Assembly (NCBI RefSeq): GCF_047275745.1
Contig: NZ_JBKQWU010000009.1
Coordinates: 50,190 to 114,189, forward strand
Direction of reading: 5' to 3'
Length of the DNA stretch: 64,000 nucleotides
Origin: Amaricoccus sp047275745
Lineage (GTDB): Bacteria > Pseudomonadota > Alphaproteobacteria > Rhodobacterales > Rhodobacteraceae
The stretch's first letter is position 1; the number at the start of each line of letters is the position of its first letter. Of the stretch, positions 1 to 8,527 are shown in pieces. The notes below the pieces were generated by a model. The model worked only from the letters and a program-made list of their open reading frames with translations, had not been told where the DNA came from and did no database searches. The position numbers were made by a program, and so were the translations under genes.

Positions 1-92
1 CCTTGCGCCGTGCGCGCGGAGGGTGTTAGGGATCGCGCGGTTTTACTTGGAATGGACAGTCCCGGGAGCTGGCCCGGGGGCTGGGAGCAGCG
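1..92 (+). promoter_or_regulatory. Region upstream of fabA
   Basis: No gene can be supported in these 92 bases at the window edge. Two CCCGGG hexamers (61-66 and 73-78) flank a short spacer and could form a weak hairpin. A GGGAG ribosome binding site at 83-87 lies five bases ahead of the fabA ATG at 93. In related bacteria an irr-type iron regulator often precedes fabA, but no coding sequence for it is visible here. Confidence 0.4.
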
Positions 93-599
93 ATGAACGA
101 CCGCCCGAGCAGCATAGACTACGAAGGGCTTCTCGCCTGCGCCCGCGGGGAGATGTTCGGCGTCGGCAATCCGCAGCTGCCCGCGCCGCCGATGCTGATG
201 TTCGACCGGATCACCGAGATCTCCGCCGATGGCGGCTCGAACGGCCTCGGGCATGTCGTGGCCGAACTGGACGTGAGGCCCGATCTCTGGTTCTTCGAAT
301 GCCACTTCATCGGCGATCCGGTGATGCCCGGATGCCTCGGACTCGACGCGCTCTGGCAGTTGACCGGGTTCAACCTCGGCTGGCGCGGGATGCTCGGCCG
401 CGGGCGCGCGCTTGGCGTGGGCGAGGTGAAGTTCACCGGCATGGTCACGCCCGAGGTCAAGCTCGTCGAATACATAGTGGACTTCACCCGCATCATCGAT
501 CGCAAGCTGAAGCTCGGCATGGCCAACGGAACCATGAAGGCGGACGGCAAGGTGATCTACACCGCCACCGACATGAAGGTCGGACTGTTTCAGGAATAG
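93..599 (+). CDS. fabA: 3-hydroxydecanoyl-ACP dehydratase/isomerase FabA
   Basis: 168 residues, the usual FabA length. FabA dehydrates 3-hydroxyacyl-ACP and isomerises trans-2-decenoyl-ACP to cis-3-decenoyl-ACP, the branch point of anaerobic unsaturated fatty-acid synthesis in the cytosol. The hot-dog active site is visible as ECHFIGDPVMPG with catalytic His71, and GLDALWQL with catalytic Asp85. The ATG at 93 is preceded by GGGAG. fabB follows after 18 bases and fabI after that, so the three genes form one operon supplying the unsaturated-fatty-acid branch. Confidence 0.97.
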   Translation: MNDRPSSIDYEGLLACARGEMFGVGNPQLPAPPMLMFDRITEISADGGSNGLGHVVAELDVRPDLWFFECHFIGDPVMPGCLGLDALWQLTGFNLGWRGMLGRGRALGVGEVKFTGMVTPEVKLVEYIVDFTRIIDRKLKLGMANGTMKADGKVIYTATDMKVGLFQE

Positions 600-617
600 A
601 CCCGAGGAGGAACCGCC

Positions 618-1847
618 ATGCGCCGCGTCGTCGTCACCGGACTCGGCATCGTCTCTTCGATCGGCAATGACGCCGATTCCGTCGCGGAGGCGCTGAAGGC
701 CGGCAAGTCCGGCATCTCCTTCGCCCCCGACTATGCCGAGCACGGCTTCCGCAGCCAGGTCCACGGCAAGCCGGACATCGATCTCGCCGAGCGTATCGAC
801 AAGCGCCAGCTCCGCTTCATGGGCGACGGCGCGGCCTTCGCCTATATCGCGCTCGAACAGGCGATCGCCGATTCCGGGCTGGAAGCCTCCGATGTCTCGA
901 ACGAGCGCACCGGGCTCATCGCGGGCTCCGGCGGGCCCTCGACGCGCAACATGTTCGAGGCGCACCGCACCGTGATCGAGAAGGGCGGACCGAAGCGGAT
1001 GGGGCCGTTCATGGTCACCCGCTGCATGTCCTCGACGGTATCGGCCTGCCTCGCGACACCGTTCAGGATCAAGGGCCTCAACTACTCGATCACCTCGGCC
1101 TGTTCGACCAGCGCGCATTGCATCGGCTCGGGCGTCGAGCAGATCCAGTTCGGCAAGCAGGATATCGTCTTCGCCGGCGGCGGCGAGGAACTGGACTGGA
1201 CGCTCTCCTGCCTCTTCGATGCGATGGGCGCGATGAGCACCAAGTACAACAACCGCCCCGAAGCCGCCTCGCGCGCCTTCGACGCCGATCGCGACGGGTT
1301 CGTGATCGCGGGCGGTGGCGGCATGGTCGTGCTCGAGGAACTTGAACACGCGAAAGCCCGCGGCGCGAAGATCTACGCCGAGGTGACCGGCTATGGTGCG
1401 ACCTCGGACGGGCACGACATGGTGGCACCCTCGGGCGTCGGCGGCGAGCGGGCGATGCGGATCGCCGTCGAGGGTCTCGGCCCCGATCGCAAGGTCGACT
1501 ATATCAACGCGCACGGCACCTCGACCCCGGTCGGCGACGTGCCGGAGGTCGAGGCGGTGCGCCGCGTCTTCGGCGACGGCGCGACCCCGCCGATCAGCTC
1601 GACCAAGTCGATGACCGGCCACAGCCAGGGCGCGACCGGCGCGCAGGAGGCGATCTACTGCATGCTGATGCTGCGCGACGATTTCATCGCCCCCTCGATC
1701 AATGTCGAGACGCTGGACCCCGAGATCCGGCCGGAGGAGATCGCGACGCGGCTTGTCGAGAACGCGGGGCTCGACTCGGTGATGTCGAACAGCTTCGGTT
1801 TCGGCGGGACGAATGCTTCCCTTATCATGAGCAGGTACCATGACTGA
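618..1847 (+). CDS. fabB: Beta-ketoacyl-ACP synthase I FabB
   Basis: 409 residues. FabB condenses malonyl-ACP with acyl-ACP and is needed to elongate the cis-3-decenoyl product of FabA. The thiolase-fold active site is complete: nucleophile Cys162 in TSACSTSAH, His299 in NAHGTSTPVGD, Lys330 and His335 in STKSMTGHSQGA. An AGGAGG ribosome binding site sits just upstream of the ATG. Its 3' end overlaps fabI by eight bases, which indicates translational coupling. Confidence 0.97.
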   Translation: MRRVVVTGLGIVSSIGNDADSVAEALKAGKSGISFAPDYAEHGFRSQVHGKPDIDLAERIDKRQLRFMGDGAAFAYIALEQAIADSGLEASDVSNERTGLIAGSGGPSTRNMFEAHRTVIEKGGPKRMGPFMVTRCMSSTVSACLATPFRIKGLNYSITSACSTSAHCIGSGVEQIQFGKQDIVFAGGGEELDWTLSCLFDAMGAMSTKYNNRPEAASRAFDADRDGFVIAGGGGMVVLEELEHAKARGAKIYAEVTGYGATSDGHDMVAPSGVGGERAMRIAVEGLGPDRKVDYINAHGTSTPVGDVPEVEAVRRVFGDGATPPISSTKSMTGHSQGATGAQEAIYCMLMLRDDFIAPSINVETLDPEIRPEEIATRLVENAGLDSVMSNSFGFGGTNASLIMSRYHD

Positions 1848-2655
1848 GGCCTCGACGCAGACCGGCGCCGGATTGCTCGCGGGCAAGCGCGCGCTGATCC
1901 TCGGGGTCGCCAATGATCACTCCATCGCCTGGGGCATCGCCAAGGCGATGCATGCCGCGGGCGCCGAGCTCGCCTTCACCTATCAGGGCACCGGCTTCGG
2001 CCGCCGTGTCGTGCCGCTCGCCGAGTCGCTCGACGCGAAATACATCCTGCCCGCCGACGTTCAGGACCCCGCTTCGCTCGACGCGGTGTTCGAGACGCTC
2101 CAGTCGGGCTGGGGCGGGCTCGACGTTCTCGTCCATGCGATCGCCTATTCCGACAAGGCGGAGCTTGACGGCAGGTTCGTCGATACGAGCCGGAAGAATT
2201 TCCTGAACTCGCTCGATGTCTCCTGCTACAGCCTCGTGGAGGTGACGCGCCGCGCAGCCCCGATGATGCGCCCCGGCGGCTCGATCATCACGCTCACCTA
2301 TATCGGCGCGCAGCGGGTGACGCCGCATTACAACGTGATGGGCGTCGCCAAGGCCGCGCTCGAGAGCGCGGTGCGCTATCTGGCGAACGATCTCGGCCCC
2401 GACGGCATCCGGGTCAATGCGATCAGCGCCGGGCCGATGCGCACGCTCGCGGGCGCGGCGATCGCGGGAGCGCGCAAGGTCTATCACGCGGTCGAGCGCA
2501 ACGCCCCCCTGCGCGCCAATGCGACGCTCGAATCGGTGGGTGGCACGGCGGTCTATCTCGCCTCCGATCTCGGCGCCTCGGTCACGGGCGAGATCATCTT
2601 CGTAGATGGCGGCTTCCATGCTCTCGGCATGGCGCAGCCGGAATTCCTGTCCTGA
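1840..2655 (+). CDS. fabI: Enoyl-ACP reductase FabI (NADH)
   Basis: 271 residues. It reduces trans-2-enoyl-ACP in the last step of each elongation cycle. The FabI-type SDR fold shows the diverged nucleotide-binding motif GVANDHSIAWG near residues 22-32. The catalytic pattern is Tyr154, Tyr164 and Lys171 in YIGAQRVTPHYNVMGVAK, spaced as in E. coli FabI (146/156/163). This is the triclosan/isoniazid target family. It is the last gene of the fabA-fabB-fabI operon, and a 14-base gap separates it from the short HAD-like reading frame that follows. Confidence 0.96.
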   Translation: MTEASTQTGAGLLAGKRALILGVANDHSIAWGIAKAMHAAGAELAFTYQGTGFGRRVVPLAESLDAKYILPADVQDPASLDAVFETLQSGWGGLDVLVHAIAYSDKAELDGRFVDTSRKNFLNSLDVSCYSLVEVTRRAAPMMRPGGSIITLTYIGAQRVTPHYNVMGVAKAALESAVRYLANDLGPDGIRVNAISAGPMRTLAGAAIAGARKVYHAVERNAPLRANATLESVGGTAVYLASDLGASVTGEIIFVDGGFHALGMAQPEFLS

Positions 2656-2669
2656 GACCGGTTCCCGCG

Positions 2670-2816
2670 ATGTTCCGGGCCATCGTCCTCGACGCCGACG
2701 GAACGTTTTTCGATACCGACTCCACTGCCCCGCGCGTGGCGGATGGGCCGGGGCACGCGGCATTCGCGGCGATCTGGCCCCGGATCGTGCGAGACAGCAA
2801 AGAGGAGCGTGCATGA
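2670..2816 (+). pseudogene. Remnant of a HAD-type phosphatase N-terminus (48 codons)
   Basis: A short frame starting at ATG 2670 reads MFRAIVLDADGTFFDTD, which matches the HAD-superfamily motif I (hhhDxDGTxxDT) found at the very N-terminus of phosphoglycolate-phosphatase-like enzymes. It stops after 48 codons at 2814-2816, with no cap domain and none of motifs II-IV. Its TGA overlaps the ATG of the next gene (ATGA at 2813-2816), and GAGGAG at 2802-2807 inside it is that gene's ribosome binding site. The likely reading is an internally deleted HAD gene retained for translational coupling. A chance 48-codon frame is the alternative. Confidence 0.45.
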
Positions 2817-3649
2817 CGCAGCGTTTCACGACATCGGACGGGCTTTCGCTCGCCTATACCGACACGGGCGCGGGCCGGCCGCTGCTCTGCCTGCCGGGGC
2901 TTACCCGGAACGCGGCGGATTTCGAGGATCTCGCGGCGGCGCTCGGCGGGCGCTACCGGCTGATCGCCCTGACGTCGCGCGGCCGGCACGGGTCCGATTT
3001 CGATCCCGAGTGGAAGAACTACAATGTCGCGATCGAGGGGCGCGACGCGGTCGAATTTCTCGATCATCTCGGCCTCGACAAGGTGACAATCGTCGGTACC
3101 TCGCGGGGCGGGCTGATTGCGATGCTGCTCGCCGCCACGGTGAAGCAGCGGCTCGCCGCGGTGCTCCTCAACGACATCGGTCCGGAGATCGCGCCCGCTG
3201 GGCTGGAACGGATCATGGGCTATGTCGGCATCGCGCCGAAGGGCCGGACCTATGCCGAGGTCGCCGCGGCGCTCCGGGCGACGAGCGCGGCGGAATTCCC
3301 CGACGTGCCGCTGGAGCGCTGGGAGCTCTCGGCCCGCCGCTGGTTCCTGGAGACGCCCGAGGGGATGGCGCTCAACTACGACCCGAAGCTGCGCGACGCG
3401 GCGCTCTCGGGCTCGGTCGAGCCCGCGCCCGACATGTGGCCGCTCTTCGACGCGCTCGAAGGGATTCCGGCCGCCGTCCTGCGCGGCGCGAACTCCGATC
3501 TTCTCTCGCGCGAGACGGTCGCCGGCATGCGGGCGCGGCGCCCCGATCTGATCGTGGCCGAGGTGCCCAACCGCGGGCATGTTCCCTTCCTCGACGAGCC
3601 CGAATCGCTCGGGGCGCTCGACGCGCTGCTCGCGAGGCCGATGGCATGA
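2813..3649 (+). CDS. Alpha/beta hydrolase
   Basis: 278 residues from the ATG at 2813; the open frame extends further upstream, but this start has GAGGAG five bases ahead and begins at the natural N-terminus of the fold. The nucleophile elbow is GTSRGG (Ser97), the oxyanion-loop region is CLPGLTRNAADF, and the C-terminal catalytic His is in NRGHVPFLDEP. An acid near RGANSDLL completes the triad. The substrate is not predictable; relatives include esterases and lactone hydrolases. It overlaps the following PLP enzyme by four bases (ATGA), so the two are co-translated. Confidence 0.88.
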   Translation: MTQRFTTSDGLSLAYTDTGAGRPLLCLPGLTRNAADFEDLAAALGGRYRLIALTSRGRHGSDFDPEWKNYNVAIEGRDAVEFLDHLGLDKVTIVGTSRGGLIAMLLAATVKQRLAAVLLNDIGPEIAPAGLERIMGYVGIAPKGRTYAEVAAALRATSAAEFPDVPLERWELSARRWFLETPEGMALNYDPKLRDAALSGSVEPAPDMWPLFDALEGIPAAVLRGANSDLLSRETVAGMRARRPDLIVAEVPNRGHVPFLDEPESLGALDALLARPMA

Positions 3650-4623
3650 GCGATTTCGCGGCGATCCGTGCGGCGGCGGATCGCGCGCGGGGGCGCATCC
3701 GGCGGACGCCGCTCCTGTCCAGCATGGCGCTCGACAGGCTCGCCCGGCGGCGGATCTACCTGAAGGCCGAATGCCTGCAGGTGACCGGCTCCTTCAAGGC
3801 GCGGGGCGGCTGGGCCGCGGTCTCGGCGCTCCCGGCCGAGGCACGGGCGCGCGGCGTGCTGGCGTTCTCGTCGGGTAATCACGCGCAGGGCGTCGCGCGC
3901 GCGGCGAAGGAATTCGGGGCGCCCGCCGTGATCCTGATGCCCTCCGACGCGCCCTCTGTGAAGATCGACAACACCCGCGCGCTCGGGGCCGAGGTCGTGC
4001 TCTACGACCGCGCGACGCAGGACCGCTATGCGATCGGCGGCGAGATCGCCGAGGCGCGGTCGCTGACGATCATCCCGCCCTATGACCACGCGGAGGTGAT
4101 CGCGGGGCAGGGGACCACGGGGCTCGAGATCGCCGAACAGGCGCGCGAGGCCGGGATCGCCGCGGGCGACGTGCTGGTCTGCTGCGGTGGCGGCGGGCTC
4201 AGCGCGGGGATCGCGCTGGCGCTCGAAGAGCTGGCGCCGGGTCTGCGCGTGCGCCCGACCGAGCCGGAGCAGTTCGATGACATGGCCCGCTCTCTCGCCG
4301 CCCATGCCCGGCTCGGCAATGCCGCGCTCTCTGGCTCGGTCTGCGACGCGATCCTGACGACGCGGCCGGGCGAGATGACCTTCCCGATCCTCTCCCGCCT
4401 CGCGGGTCCGGGGCTCGTGGTCTCGGACGAGGAGGCGCTCCGCGCCGTCGCACTCGCCTTCACGCATCTGCGCGTCGTGCTGGAACCCGGTGGCGCGGTC
4501 GCGCTCGCCGCCGCGCTCTTCCACGGCGACGAGATCGCGGGCGACAGCGTGATCGCCATCGGTTCGGGCGGCAACGTCGATTCGGCGCTCTTCGCCCGGA
4601 CGATCCAGCGTTACGCGGTCTGA
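3646..4623 (+). CDS. PLP-dependent serine/threonine dehydratase (fold type II)
   Basis: 325 residues starting at ATG 3646, inside the stop of the hydrolase gene. The PLP Schiff-base lysine is Lys51 in GSFKARGG. SSGNHAQG (substrate loop) and CCGGGGLSAGI (phosphate-binding glycine loop) follow in family order. The length and absence of a C-terminal ACT domain place it with catabolic threonine/serine ammonia-lyases, serine racemases and hydroxyaspartate dehydratases. It converts a beta-hydroxy amino acid to a 2-oxo acid plus ammonia; which one cannot be read from sequence. Confidence 0.88.
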   Translation: MSDFAAIRAAADRARGRIRRTPLLSSMALDRLARRRIYLKAECLQVTGSFKARGGWAAVSALPAEARARGVLAFSSGNHAQGVARAAKEFGAPAVILMPSDAPSVKIDNTRALGAEVVLYDRATQDRYAIGGEIAEARSLTIIPPYDHAEVIAGQGTTGLEIAEQAREAGIAAGDVLVCCGGGGLSAGIALALEELAPGLRVRPTEPEQFDDMARSLAAHARLGNAALSGSVCDAILTTRPGEMTFPILSRLAGPGLVVSDEEALRAVALAFTHLRVVLEPGGAVALAAALFHGDEIAGDSVIAIGSGGNVDSALFARTIQRYAV

Positions 4624-4647
4624 GCGCCGGCGCGCGCGTCCTGGCGC

Positions 4648-5190
4648 TCAGCCGTGCTTCGCGATCCAGGCGGAGAACTTCTCGAGGAAGCTCCGCATGA
4701 AGTCGCGGGTCTTCTCGCTCGTGAAATCGCCCTCGGCGTCGATCGCATCGGGCAGAAGCTGATAGAGCACCTCGGGCTGGCCCATCAGCACCATGCCGCG
4801 GCCCACCACGACCGAGCGCAGCGCCGCCTGCGCCACCGCGGTTCCGATCGCACCGCCCGCCGCGCCGGTGATGGCGGCGGGCTTGTCCGGCCAGCACGCC
4901 TGCCCGACCGGGCGCGAGCCCCAGTCGATCGCGTTCTTGATCGCCGGCGTGAAGGTGCGGTTGTATTCCGGCGTGACGAACAGCACCGCGTCCGCGGCCT
5001 CGACCGACGCTTTCAGCTTCAGCACGCCCTCGGGCGGGTCGGCCCAGAGATCCTCGTTGTAGAGCGGCAGGTCGAGGTCGGGATAGTCGAGCTCGAAGAG
5101 ATCGGCGCCGAGTCTTCCCAGCGCCTTCGCGTAGGTCCTGTTGATCGACGCCTTCCTGAGGCTGCCGACGAGGACTGAAACCTTGTGCAT
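4648..5190 (-). CDS. NADPH-dependent FMN reductase
   Basis: 180 residues. The ATG at 5190 is chosen over the longer frame because it has a strong purine-rich ribosome binding site (GGAAGGGAA) and starts directly at the flavodoxin-fold strand MHKVSVLVGSLRKASIN. The FMN phosphate loop GSLRKAS and the family motif TPEYNRTFTPAIKNAIDW are both present. Such enzymes reduce FMN, quinones, chromate or azo compounds; the physiological substrate is unknown. It is convergent with the dehydratase gene. Confidence 0.9.
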   Translation of the reverse strand: MHKVSVLVGSLRKASINRTYAKALGRLGADLFELDYPDLDLPLYNEDLWADPPEGVLKLKASVEAADAVLFVTPEYNRTFTPAIKNAIDWGSRPVGQACWPDKPAAITGAAGGAIGTAVAQAALRSVVVGRGMVLMGQPEVLYQLLPDAIDAEGDFTSEKTRDFMRSFLEKFSAWIAKHG

Positions 5191-5273
5191 GCAATTCCCT
5201 TCCTTCTTCCCGTCCGGGCGCCGTGACATTAGCGCCCGGACGGGTTTCGGAAAGGGGGTTCAAGCCGTCCTGT

Positions 5274-7769
5274 TCAGCCGTCCTGGCGGATGCGGGCGTT
5301 CGTCGGGTCGTAGGGGCTGTCCTCGACGATCTCGCAGTCCCAGAGCTGGCCCTGCATCTTCACCTTGAGCTTCCGGCCGACTTCCGCCTCGGAGGGCTTC
5401 ACATAGCCCATGCCGATCGACTTCCCGAAGGCGACGGAATAGCCGCCGGAGGTGAGGCGTCCGGTCCGCTCGCCCTCGGGCGTGTAGAGCGCCTCGCGGC
5501 CCCAGGGATCGGCGTCGGACGGGCCGTCGATCAGGAGCGTCACGCATTTCGAGCGGATGCCCTTCGCCTCCATGGCCGCCTTGCCGCGGAAGTCCTTCGA
5601 GAGATCGACGAAACGCGGCAGATCCGCTTCGAGCGGGGTCGCGTCGCGGCCGAGCTCGTTGCCGAAGGCGCGGTAGCTCTTCTCCTGCCGGAGCCAGTTC
5701 TGCGCCCGCGCGCCGACGAGCTTCATCCCGTGCTTCTCGCCCGCCTCCATCAGCCGGTCGAAGAGGTGGTTCTGCATCTCGATCGGGTGATGCAATTCCC
5801 AGCCGAGCTCGCCGGTATAGGCCACGCGGATCGCGACGGTCGGAACCATGCCGAGCTCGATCTCCCGCGCCGAGAGCCAGGGGAAGCGCTTGTTCGAAAG
5901 CGCGGTTTCCGGCTCCGCGTCGCGGATCAGCTCCTTCAGGATCGCCCGGCTGTTCGGTCCTGCGAGCGCGAAGACGCCCCACTGCGTCGTCACGTCATGA
6001 ACCATGACCGTCTCGCCGCCCTCAGCCATGAAATCCTCGGCGGATTTCTTCAGGTTGTCGGCGTCATAGGCCGTCCAGGCGCCGGCGGAGACGAGGTAGT
6101 AGCCGTTCTCCTGGCGGCGGACGATCGTGTATTCCGTCCGCGTCGTGCCGGCCCCGGTCAGCGCATAGGTGAGGTTGATGCGGCCGACCTTCGGCAGCTT
6201 GTTGGTGGTGAACCAGTCGAGGAAGGCCGTGGCGCCCGGGCCGGAGACCCAGTGTTTGGCGAAGGCGGAGGCGTCGATGAGACCCGCCGTCTCGCGGATC
6301 GCCTTGGCTTCCTCGACCGCGTACTGCCACCAGCCGCCGCGGCGGAAGCTGCGCGAGTCGTGGTCGTTGAACCCTTCGGGCGCATAGTAATTGGGCCGCT
6401 CCCAGCCGTTCACGACGCCGAACTGGGCGCCGCGCGCCTTCACCCGGTCGTAGCAGGGCGCGGTCCGGAGCGGGCGGCAGGCTTCGCGCTCCTCGTCGGG
6501 GTGGTGCAGGACGAAGACGTGGGAATAGCTCTCCTCGTTCTTGCGCGCCGCGTATTCGGTGGTCATCCACGGCCCGTAGCGCTTGGGATCGAGCGAGGCC
6601 ATGTCGATCTCCGCCTCGCCCTCGACCATCATCTGCGCGAGATAGTAGCCGGTTCCGCCCGCGGCGGTGATGCCGAAGGAGAAGCCCTCCGCGAGCCACA
6701 TGTTGCGCAGGCCGGGCGCCGGGCCGACCAGCGGGTTGCCGTCGGGCGTGTAGCAGATCGGGCCGTTGAAATCGTCCTTGAGACCGACCGACTCCGAGGA
6801 GGGCAGGCGGTGGATCATCGACATGTATTCCTCCTCGATCCGCTCCAGGTCGAGCGGGAAGAGGTCGGCGCGGAAGCTGTCGGGCACGCCGTATTCGAAC
6901 CGCGCCGGGGCGCCGTCCTCGTAGGGACCGAGAATCCAGCCGCCGCGCTCCTCGCGCACGTACCAGAGCGCGTCGGCGTCGCGGATGACCGGATGCTCGG
7001 GGTTCGACTTGCGCCATTCGACGAGCGCCGGATCCGGCTCGGTCACGATATACTGGTGCTCGACGGGGATCGCCGGGCTCTTGATGCCGAGAAGCTTCGC
7101 CGTGCGCTGCGCGTGGTTGCCGGTCGCGGTCACGACATGCTCGGCGCGGATCTCGAAGGTCTGTTCGGAGGCCAGCAGGTTGCCGCCGCGCTCCGCCATG
7201 ATCCGGCCGCGCACGATCCACTCCGAGCCGGTCCATTCATAGGAATCGACCTGCGCCTTGCGTACGATCTCGACGCCGCGCTGCCGCGCGCCCTTGGCCA
7301 TCGCCTGGGTGACATCGGCGGGGTTGATGTAGCCGTCGGTCGGATGGAACAGCGCGCCCTTCAGATCCTCGGTCCGGATCAGCGGCCAGCGCGAGCGGAT
7401 CTCGGAGGGGGTCAGCCATTCGTAGGGCACGCCCACGGTCTCGGCGGTCGAGGCGTAGAGCTGGAACTCGTCCATCCGCGCGTCGGTCTGCGCCATCCGC
7501 AGGTTGCCGACGACCGAGAAGCCGGCGTTGAGGCCGGTCTCTTCCTCGAGCGACTTGTAGAACTTCACCGAATAGTCGTGGATGTGGCTCGTCGCATAGC
7601 TCATGTTGAAGAGCGGCAGGAGCCCCGCGGCGTGCCAGGTCGAGCCCGAGGTCAGTTCGTCGCGCTCGAGCAGCACGACATCGGACCATCCGGCCTTGGC
7701 CAGATGATAGGCGATCCCGGCCCCGACGGCGCCGCCGCCCACCACCACCGCCCGCGCATGGCTTTTCAT
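5274..7769 (-). CDS. Dimethylglycine/sarcosine dehydrogenase-like flavoprotein with aminomethyltransferase domain
   Basis: 831 residues, the usual length of two-part DMGDH/SARDH enzymes. The N-terminal DAO domain has the FAD dinucleotide motif VVVGGGAVGAGIAYH at residues 8-22 and TSGSTWHAAG at 41-49. The histidine at about 46 is where family members attach FAD covalently. The C-terminal half is the GcvT-like aminomethyltransferase (folate-binding) domain, with GELGWELHHP. It should oxidatively demethylate an N-methylated amino acid and pass the C1 unit to tetrahydrofolate. The gene is monocistronic and divergent from the lipoprotein gene; the exact substrate is uncertain. Confidence 0.88.
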   Translation of the reverse strand: MKSHARAVVVGGGAVGAGIAYHLAKAGWSDVVLLERDELTSGSTWHAAGLLPLFNMSYATSHIHDYSVKFYKSLEEETGLNAGFSVVGNLRMAQTDARMDEFQLYASTAETVGVPYEWLTPSEIRSRWPLIRTEDLKGALFHPTDGYINPADVTQAMAKGARQRGVEIVRKAQVDSYEWTGSEWIVRGRIMAERGGNLLASEQTFEIRAEHVVTATGNHAQRTAKLLGIKSPAIPVEHQYIVTEPDPALVEWRKSNPEHPVIRDADALWYVREERGGWILGPYEDGAPARFEYGVPDSFRADLFPLDLERIEEEYMSMIHRLPSSESVGLKDDFNGPICYTPDGNPLVGPAPGLRNMWLAEGFSFGITAAGGTGYYLAQMMVEGEAEIDMASLDPKRYGPWMTTEYAARKNEESYSHVFVLHHPDEEREACRPLRTAPCYDRVKARGAQFGVVNGWERPNYYAPEGFNDHDSRSFRRGGWWQYAVEEAKAIRETAGLIDASAFAKHWVSGPGATAFLDWFTTNKLPKVGRINLTYALTGAGTTRTEYTIVRRQENGYYLVSAGAWTAYDADNLKKSAEDFMAEGGETVMVHDVTTQWGVFALAGPNSRAILKELIRDAEPETALSNKRFPWLSAREIELGMVPTVAIRVAYTGELGWELHHPIEMQNHLFDRLMEAGEKHGMKLVGARAQNWLRQEKSYRAFGNELGRDATPLEADLPRFVDLSKDFRGKAAMEAKGIRSKCVTLLIDGPSDADPWGREALYTPEGERTGRLTSGGYSVAFGKSIGMGYVKPSEAEVGRKLKVKMQGQLWDCEIVEDSPYDPTNARIRQDG

Positions 7770-7981
7770 CGTTGTCTACCCTCGATTGCTGGACTGCGAT
7801 TCACACCGCGTCCGTTTAGACCATAGATGACCTCGGTGAAGTCGATCTCCCGACGAGTCGCGGGCGATTTCCGACCCGGAACCATTTCGGAGATCGCGGG
7901 TTTCATGGCCGCGGGCGGGTCCACCTGTCCGCCGGCGGGCCGCATAAGTCCGCCGAAGACTTGATAAGGAGGGATTCAGTC

Positions 7982-8473
7982 ATGAAGGCATTCGCGTTGT
8001 TGACCGCCTCGGCGCTCGCGCTCGCAGCCTGTTCGTCCGAACCGGCGGCTCCGACCCGCCAGGCGATTTCGGAGATCTCGGTCAATACCGATCTGACCTC
8101 GGTCGGCAACCCGAGCGCGGTCGAGTACTGGGACAATCTCAGCGCGGATCTCGAAACCGCGCTCGCGAATCAGTTCGTGAACGACATCTCTTCGGACGGC
8201 GCCCGGATCGAGGTGGACGTGGACGAACTCTCTCTCGCCGAGTCCTACAACGAGGGCTTCGGTCAGAATTCGACGCTGAGCGGCCGGGTCACCGTGACCG
8301 ACATGCGCGATGCGCCGCTCGGGACCTACAACGTGAGCGCCAGCATGGCGCAGGCGCAGGCGGTGGAGCCCGGGGCGCAGCCTTCGACCGACAGCACAGC
8401 CTTCTATCAGGCTCTCGTCCAGGCCTTCGCGCAGGGCGTGGACCAGACCATCAACTCGGGCACCGCCCCTTGA
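7982..8473 (+). CDS. Small predicted outer-membrane lipoprotein, function unknown
   Basis: 163 residues from ATG 7982, with AAGGAGG upstream at 7967-7973. The N-terminus is a clear lipoprotein signal: Lys2, hydrophobic core, and lipobox LALAAC with the lipidated Cys near residue 17. The mature part is acidic, Ser/Asp-rich and without membrane segments. It contains alternating strand-like stretches (ARIEVDVDELSL, LSGRVTVTDM) and a C-terminal helix. I do not recognise the family. It is followed 54 bases later by the M3 peptidase gene but does not look coupled to it. Confidence 0.75.
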   Translation: MKAFALLTASALALAACSSEPAAPTRQAISEISVNTDLTSVGNPSAVEYWDNLSADLETALANQFVNDISSDGARIEVDVDELSLAESYNEGFGQNSTLSGRVTVTDMRDAPLGTYNVSASMAQAQAVEPGAQPSTDSTAFYQALVQAFAQGVDQTINSGTAP

Positions 8474-8527
8474 CCCGATCTCCAAACCTTCCGATGTGTC
8501 GCGAACGGATCTGAGGGAGGCTCTGGA

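Noticed and set aside
5223..7826. 867-codon open frame antisense to the DMGDH-like gene
   Set aside because: Low-complexity Arg/Ala/Gly/Asp composition typical of GC-rich antisense frames; the minus-strand protein has complete domains and motifs.
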